Below, piece after piece: positions 6,621-10,115 of a DNA stretch of 10,115 nt. Origin of the DNA: Bacteroidales bacterium 45-6 (GTDB lineage: Bacteria; Bacteroidota; Bacteroidia; Bacteroidales; Dysgonomonadaceae); NCBI GenBank assembly GCA_001897035.1, contig MKRS01000346.1, positions 1-10,115 of the forward strand. The letters are read 5' to 3'. The position numbers were made by a program, and so were the translations under genes. Within the stretch, counting starts at the first letter, position 1; every line of letters begins with the position of its first letter. The notes under the pieces were generated by a model. It made no database searches. It worked only from the letters and a program-made list of their open reading frames with translations, and was not told where the DNA came from.

Positions 6621-6635
6621 TTCATTTGAAATGAA
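6621..6635. promoter_or_regulatory. 15-bp perfect palindrome at the predicted transcription start
   Basis: TTCATTT-G-AAATGAA is symmetric around G6628. It covers the predicted +1 of the DUF134 operon, so a bound protein would block initiation. One half contains TTGAAATG, also found at 6501-6508. Confidence 0.5.
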
Positions 6636-6698
6636 GGGCATTGTTTCTCCCGTTTTCCGAATGTAAAGCAATGCCGGGAAATAGAATATCAAAACAAC

Positions 6699-7313
6699 AT
6701 GTCCAGACCAAGAAGAAAACGAGCCGTTGCAAATCCTCCAGCAATGGATGGATTCAAACCATTTGGAATACCTATGCCTGACTTGGAGCCGGCGGTGCTT
6801 CTCTACGAAGGATACGAGTCTATCCGGCTGGTGGATTACGAAGGGCTGAGCCAAGAGGAAGCATCGAAGCAAATGGGGGTTTCCCGACCCACTCTCACGC
6901 GGATTCACGACAAGGCTATCAAGTCTATTGCACAGGCTTTTGTGGAAGGGAAAGCCATTCTCATCGAAGGTGGCGACTACCATTCCGACAATTATTGGTA
7001 TCGCTGTGAAGATTGCAAAAAGCTGAACGTATCGCCCACCGAATCCCGCCAATGCTCATATTGCAATTCAAAAAATATGAAACGGTTGAATGGCGCAGAC
7101 AGCGAAAGCGAAAGCGACATCGGTAATGGGATTTGTATTTGTGTGCATTGCGGCCTTGAAATCCCGCACAGGAAGAAACAGCCCTGCCGGGAGACAAATT
7201 GCCCCGCTTGCGGAAAGAAAATGATGCGCAAAGGAAGCTACCATCATCAATTATACATCAAAAAACAAGAAGAAAATGAAAATTGCAGTATCAACAAACG
7301 GAACGCAGATTGA
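6699..7313 (+). CDS. DUF134 (UPF0251) HTH protein with two C-terminal zinc ribbons
   Basis: 204-residue predicted DNA-binding protein. Residues 1-90 match the DUF134 family: basic start MSRPRRKR, then DYEGLSQEEASKQMGVSRPTLTRIHDKAIK, a sigma-70 region-4-like helix-turn-helix (about 48-80). The C-terminal half carries two Cys4 ribbons: C103-x2-C106 with C119-x2-C122, and C148-x2-C151 with C168-x2-C171, plus C146, C163 and H157. The second has the HRKKQPCRETNCPACGKKMM pattern that I recall from proteins of the NifX neighbourhood. A Ser/Glu/Asp-rich linker (about 132-143) joins the ribbons. DUF134 is often found fused or adjacent to NifX-type domains; here the NifX-like gene begins inside its 3' end. 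A role as metal- or redox-responsive regulator of this cluster is inference. The start ATG fits the family N-terminus. Confidence 0.9.
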   Translation: MSRPRRKRAVANPPAMDGFKPFGIPMPDLEPAVLLYEGYESIRLVDYEGLSQEEASKQMGVSRPTLTRIHDKAIKSIAQAFVEGKAILIEGGDYHSDNYWYRCEDCKKLNVSPTESRQCSYCNSKNMKRLNGADSESESDIGNGICICVHCGLEIPHRKKQPCRETNCPACGKKMMRKGSYHHQLYIKKQEENENCSINKRNAD

Positions 7314-7644
7314 CGACCATTTTGGCCATTGCGAGGCCTATACCATTTTTGTGGTGAACGAGAAAAAAGAGATAGAATCGACCGAAATTCTGCCATCGGA
7401 AAGCGGTTGCGGATGTAAAAGCAACATCGCCTCCGTATTGCAAAACAAAGGGGTGAACATCCTGATTGCCGGAAGCATGGGCGACGGCGCTCTGAATGTG
7501 CTCAACACACACGGCATAAAGGTGCTCAGAGGAAATTCGGGCGAAGCAAGACGCAAGGTGGATGAGTTCCTGGATGGGAAATTGGCCGATTCAGGGATTA
7601 CCTGCATGCTCCACGGCGATCAAGGGCATACTTGCAGCCACTGA
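7276..7644 (+). CDS. NifX/NifB-type metal-cluster-binding protein
   Basis: 122-residue protein of the dinitrogenase iron-molybdenum cofactor family (PF02579; NifX, NafY, the NifB C-terminal domain, orange protein ORP). The ribonuclease-H-like fold signatures are visible: MKIAVSTNGTQIDDHFGHCE at the start, GCGCKSNIASVLQNKGVNILIAG (44-66) and GDGALNVLNTHGIKV (69-83). Cys19, Cys45, Cys47 and the C-terminal C110-M-L-H113...H118-T-C120-S-H122 tail could bind metal. No nif genes are in the window, so nitrogenase maturation is unlikely to be its only possible job; carriage of a Mo- or Fe-S cluster is the family-based guess. It overlaps the DUF134 gene by 38 nt in another frame, with an A-rich stretch before its ATG. 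Translational coupling is likely. Confidence 0.92.
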   Translation: MKIAVSTNGTQIDDHFGHCEAYTIFVVNEKKEIESTEILPSESGCGCKSNIASVLQNKGVNILIAGSMGDGALNVLNTHGIKVLRGNSGEARRKVDEFLDGKLADSGITCMLHGDQGHTCSH

Positions 7645-7733
7645 TTTCTTCACTATCCACATGATGCCAAGCAGGCATTGGCTTGCGCCGAAAAGCCTTT
7701 GCCTACTTGCTTTATTTCAAAATCGTTCTTCCT

Positions 7734-8561
7734 ATGAAAGTCTGTATCCTCATAGACAATTCGCCCCACCCTGAAAATAATTCCATGCTGACCGAACACG
7801 GGCTTAGCATCTATTTTGAAATGGATGGATACAAATGGATGGTGGATTGCGGCGCATCAGGTAAATTTTTGGCAAATGCCAAAAATTTAGGAATCAACCT
7901 GCAAGACGTTGATTACCTTCTTTTGTCTCATGCCCATGCTGACCACACAGGCGGACTGGCGCATTTCCTCCAAACCAATACAAAGGCGACTGTTCTGCTA
8001 TCTTCCCGCATCAACGAAAATTGCCTCTGTTTTTCAACACGGGGCAGTGCAAAAAGAAATATAAGCATCAATTTCTCCATTGTAAATGAATACATAAAAA
8101 GGGTTCAATTCATTGACAGGAATACACAATTGTCCGAAAATATTTTCCTGATTACAGCTATTTCACGCAACTACCCGCAACCTAAAGCAAACAGAACATT
8201 GCTGAACGCAGATTCGCCCGACGACTTCTCGCACGAGTTTGCCATCTGCATCGACACGCCCGATGGAGCAATAGTCATTTCGTCTTGTTGTCACCACGGA
8301 CTACTTAACACCTTGGAAGCATCTGGAAGATCGGCCATAAAAGTATATATAGGAGGAATGCACCTGATCGACAGCTGTAATGCGGTTGAATTTGAAACGG
8401 AAACGGAAATAGCGGGCATAGCCAGCACAACACAAAGAAAGTATCCGGGAATAAAAATAATCACGGGACATTGCACGGGAATGGTTGCTGCAAGTATGTT
8501 CAAAAAAGTGATGACAGATAATTTCCATTTTTTTCACACAGGTGAAGCATTAGATGTGTGA
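7734..8561 (+). CDS. MBL-fold metallohydrolase, MJ0301/dihydropterin-synthase-like
   Basis: 275-residue metallo-beta-lactamase-fold protein. The metal motif SHAHADHTGG gives H66, H68, D70 and H71. Asp38 (MVDCG) precedes it. Further along, ISSCCHHGLLN supplies H187 (the usual form is TGC-[AS]-H-x-G-I), and YIGGMHL (H210) with ITGHCTG (H246) are hallmarks of the subfamily annotated as 7,8-dihydropterin-6-methyl-4-(ribofuranosyl)aminobenzene-5'-phosphate synthase, after the methanopterin enzyme. Bacteroidota do not make methanopterin, so that reaction should not be assumed; members are often found beside NifX/ORP-type genes. I chose ATG 7734 (MKVCILIDN) over a TTG at 7683 because it gives the family start. 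Gap to the NifX-like gene is 89 nt with no clear promoter, so cotranscription is likely. It ends before an AT-rich hairpin region. Confidence 0.9.
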   Translation: MKVCILIDNSPHPENNSMLTEHGLSIYFEMDGYKWMVDCGASGKFLANAKNLGINLQDVDYLLLSHAHADHTGGLAHFLQTNTKATVLLSSRINENCLCFSTRGSAKRNISINFSIVNEYIKRVQFIDRNTQLSENIFLITAISRNYPQPKANRTLLNADSPDDFSHEFAICIDTPDGAIVISSCCHHGLLNTLEASGRSAIKVYIGGMHLIDSCNAVEFETETEIAGIASTTQRKYPGIKIITGHCTGMVAASMFKKVMTDNFHFFHTGEALDV

Positions 8562-8677
8562 CCACCCGGAGTCATCCAAAAACTGATACTTTTTCTAACT
8601 TCGAAAACGCAATCAATTTTCAAACGGTAAATAACGTGGGAGCAATCAATATTTATCACTTCCTGTATTTAATATTT

Positions 8678-8708
8678 GGAAATATTTTATTTCCTTTGTT
8701 TATTATTT
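8678..8708 (+). terminator. AT-rich hairpin with T-rich tail after the MBL gene
   Basis: GGAAATA (8678-8684), loop TTT, TATTTCC (8688-8694) form a perfect 7-bp stem followed by the T-rich run 8695-8708. It lies 117 nt past the MBL stop, so it may be a weak intrinsic terminator. The stem is AT-rich and overlaps alternative pairings. The rest of the 240-bp gap (8562-8801) holds no convincing gene or exact TAnnTTTG promoter box. Confidence 0.4.
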
Positions 8709-8801
8709 CTAAGGGAAATATTCAAACCCGAATCAACGATCTGAGATATACACCTCACAAAAGGGGAAAATAGACTAAACTAAAAAAATACACCACAAAA
8801 G

Positions 8802-10115
8802 ATGAAACATCTAATCATCGGAGGAGTGGCCGGCGGAGCAACAGCCGCAGCAAGAATCCGCCGGGCAGACGAAAAAGCGGAGATCATCCTCCTTGAAAAA
8901 GGGAAATACATCTCCTATGCCAACTGTGGCCTTCCATATTACATAGGGGGCGTGATCGCCGAACGCGACAGCCTATTCCTGCAAACTCCGCAATCGTTCG
9001 GAGGGCGGTTCAACGTCGATGTGCGTGTCGGCAACGAGGCGATCGCCATCGACACCCAAGCCAAAACAGTGAAAATCCGTAAATCGGATGGCACCGAATA
9101 CACAGAGAGCTACGACAAACTGTTGCTTTCGCCCGGTGCTTCGCCCGTTCGCCCACCATTGGAAGGAATCAACTCCGAAAGGATTTTCACCTTGAGGGAC
9201 GTGAACGACACCGACAAGATCAAAAACTACATCAACTCACACGAGATAAAAAAAGCGGTGGTGGTCGGCGCCGGATTCATTGGTCTCGAAATGGCCGAGA
9301 ATCTGCACCATGCGGGTGCGGAAGTCTCCATCGTGGAAATGGGAAGCCAAGTGATGGCTCCCGTGGACTTTTCGATGGCGTCGCATGTGCACCAGCACCT
9401 ACTTCAAAAAGGGGTTCGCCTCCACTTGGAACAGAGTGTGGCAGGTTTTGCACGGAAAGGCTCGCAAATCGAAGTTCAGTTCAAAAGCGGAGAAATCATT
9501 CTGGCAGACATCGTGATCCTCTCCATAGGCGTGCGTCCCGAAACCACCTTGGCAAAATCGGCCGGGCTGAAAATCGGCGAAACTGGCGGAATCTGGGTGG
9601 ATGAATACTTGGAAACATCTGAAGAAGACGTGTATGCTGTGGGCGATGCCATCGAATTCCCCCACCCACTCACTGGAAAACCTTGGCTCAACTACCTCGC
9701 CAATCCGGCCAACCGCCAAGGGCGCATCGTCGCCGACAACATGGTTTTTGGAAACACCACCAAGTACGAAGGAGCCATCGGCACATCCATCGCCAAGGTA
9801 TTTGACATGACGGTGGCATCCACCGGATTGGCTGGAAAAAAACTGAAGCAGCTCGGGATTCCTTACAGCGCCTCCTGGACCCACTCAGGATCCAATGCGG
9901 GCTACTATCCAGGAGCCATTCCGCTGAGCCTCAAATTGACATTCGACCCAAAGACAGGCAAACTTTACGGCGGGCAATGTGTTGGCTACAAAGGGGTGGA
10001 CAAGCGCATCGACCAAATAGCCCTGCTTATCAAAAAGGGAGGAACAGTATATGACCTGATCGAAGTCGAACACGCTTACGCACCGCCTTTCTCCTCAGCA
10101 AAAGACCCGATCGCC
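8802..10115 (+). CDS. CoA-disulfide reductase-like FAD/NAD(P) oxidoreductase, 5' part
   Basis: 438 codons are visible and no stop is reached. The frame opens MKHLIIGGVAGGATAAARIR, a GxxGGxTAA FAD-binding motif (residues 7-15), then SYANCGLPYYIGG with Cys42, the single redox cysteine of CoA-disulfide reductases. The NAD(P) motif VVGAGFIGLEMAE has G156, G158 and G161; VYAVGDAIE (D282) is the second FAD site. SNAGYYPGA (Y368/Y369) and EHAYAPPFSSAKDP (Y426) match the segments holding the two catalytic tyrosines of the Staphylococcus aureus enzyme. Such enzymes use NAD(P)H to reduce CoA disulfide, CoA persulfide or polysulfide. The pyridine-nucleotide-disulfide core is nearly complete here; in Bacteroidota it is commonly followed by rhodanese and sometimes TusA/DsrE-type domains, which would lie beyond the edge. 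No clear Shine-Dalgarno precedes the ATG. Confidence 0.93.
   Translation, partial: MKHLIIGGVAGGATAAARIRRADEKAEIILLEKGKYISYANCGLPYYIGGVIAERDSLFLQTPQSFGGRFNVDVRVGNEAIAIDTQAKTVKIRKSDGTEYTESYDKLLLSPGASPVRPPLEGINSERIFTLRDVNDTDKIKNYINSHEIKKAVVVGAGFIGLEMAENLHHAGAEVSIVEMGSQVMAPVDFSMASHVHQHLLQKGVRLHLEQSVAGFARKGSQIEVQFKSGEIILADIVILSIGVRPETTLAKSAGLKIGETGGIWVDEYLETSEEDVYAVGDAIEFPHPLTGKPWLNYLANPANRQGRIVADNMVFGNTTKYEGAIGTSIAKVFDMTVASTGLAGKKLKQLGIPYSASWTHSGSNAGYYPGAIPLSLKLTFDPKTGKLYGGQCVGYKGVDKRIDQIALLIKKGGTVYDLIEVEHAYAPPFSSAKDPIA

Larger units (their letters stand above)
6363..6698. other. Divergent AT-rich control region
   Basis: This 336-bp gap separates the NigD-like gene (leftward) from the DUF134 gene (rightward) and has no convincing gene. 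It holds three inverted-repeat systems: AACAGGCA/TGCCTGTT at 6387-6429; CATTTCAAT (6449-6457) with ATTGAAATG (6500-6508); and the two tight dyads of the rightward promoter at 6585-6635. I found no exact TAnnTTTG box facing left. A 16-codon frame at 6584-6634 overlaps the promoter and is not credible. Confidence 0.7.

Noticed and set aside
6584..6634. 16-codon frame (MNVRSNILYICTIHLK) as a leader peptide
   Set aside because: It spans the predicted promoter and start point, so most of it would not be transcribed.
6582..7052. Minus-strand 156-codon frame over the DUF134 gene and its promoter
   Set aside because: Opposite a recognised DUF134 protein; no motif and it would cross the promoter region.
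7276..7644. Calling this a nitrogen-fixation locus
   Set aside because: A lone NifX-type protein without nifH, D, K, E, N or B is common in anaerobes that do not fix nitrogen.
7666..7682. GCCAA/TTGGC hairpin between the NifX-like and MBL genes
   Set aside because: Only a 5-bp stem with no T-run; too weak to call a terminator.
7734..8561. Calling the MBL protein a methanopterin-pathway synthase
   Set aside because: Motifs fit the subfamily, but the pathway is not expected in Bacteroidota, so only the fold and subfamily are claimed.
8558..8773. 71-codon plus-strand frame after the MBL gene
   Set aside because: Needs a GTG start overlapping the MBL stop, has no ribosome binding site or recognisable domain, and covers AT-rich hairpin DNA.
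9399..9884. Minus-strand 161-codon frame opposite the reductase
   Set aside because: The plus strand holds a continuous flavoprotein frame with FAD and NAD motifs; this is its shadow.

Overview
The window looks like a chromosomal segment from an anaerobic member of the Bacteroidota, probably Bacteroidales (inference). The reasons are a NigD-like lipoprotein with close family resemblance, a LytS/LytR-type two-component pair, exported proteins with short lipobox or Ala-x-Ser-Gln type signal peptides, A-rich translation starts that mostly lack a strong Shine-Dalgarno, and several promoter-like TAnnTTTG boxes, the -7 element of this phylum.

Left two thirds (1-6362, all minus strand; read right to left for gene order): a NigD-like lipoprotein and a small Spy/CpxP-like helical periplasmic protein (5197-6362), then a strong hairpin (5097-5128); a histidine kinase and LytTR response regulator overlapping by 4 bp (3234-5029), with a candidate promoter at 5053-5060; then a candidate promoter and dyad (3140-3187) driving a DUF2147 protein, a TolC-type outer membrane channel, a lipoprotein HlyD/MacA-type adaptor and the start of an ABC permease that runs off the left edge. 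The last four form a tripartite exporter operon. The whole block reads as an envelope module: sensor pair, periplasmic proteins and exporter. A 106-bp gap inside the exporter operon carries degenerate 8-bp tandem repeats.

Centre (6363-6698): a divergent, AT-rich control region with several inverted repeats. Two tight dyads sit at the expected -33 and +1 positions of a TAcaTTTG box that points right.

Right third (6699-10115, all plus strand): a DUF134-type HTH protein with two tandem zinc ribbons, a NifX/NifB-type metal-cluster-binding protein whose start lies 38 nt inside the DUF134 gene, an MBL-fold hydrolase of the MJ0301/dihydropterin-synthase-like subfamily, a gap with alternative AT-rich hairpins, and the first 438 codons of a CoA-disulfide-reductase-like flavoprotein that runs off the right edge. 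The set suggests thiol/persulfide redox and metal-cluster chemistry under control of the DUF134 protein (inference). No rRNA, tRNA, CRISPR array, insertion sequence or phage gene was seen.
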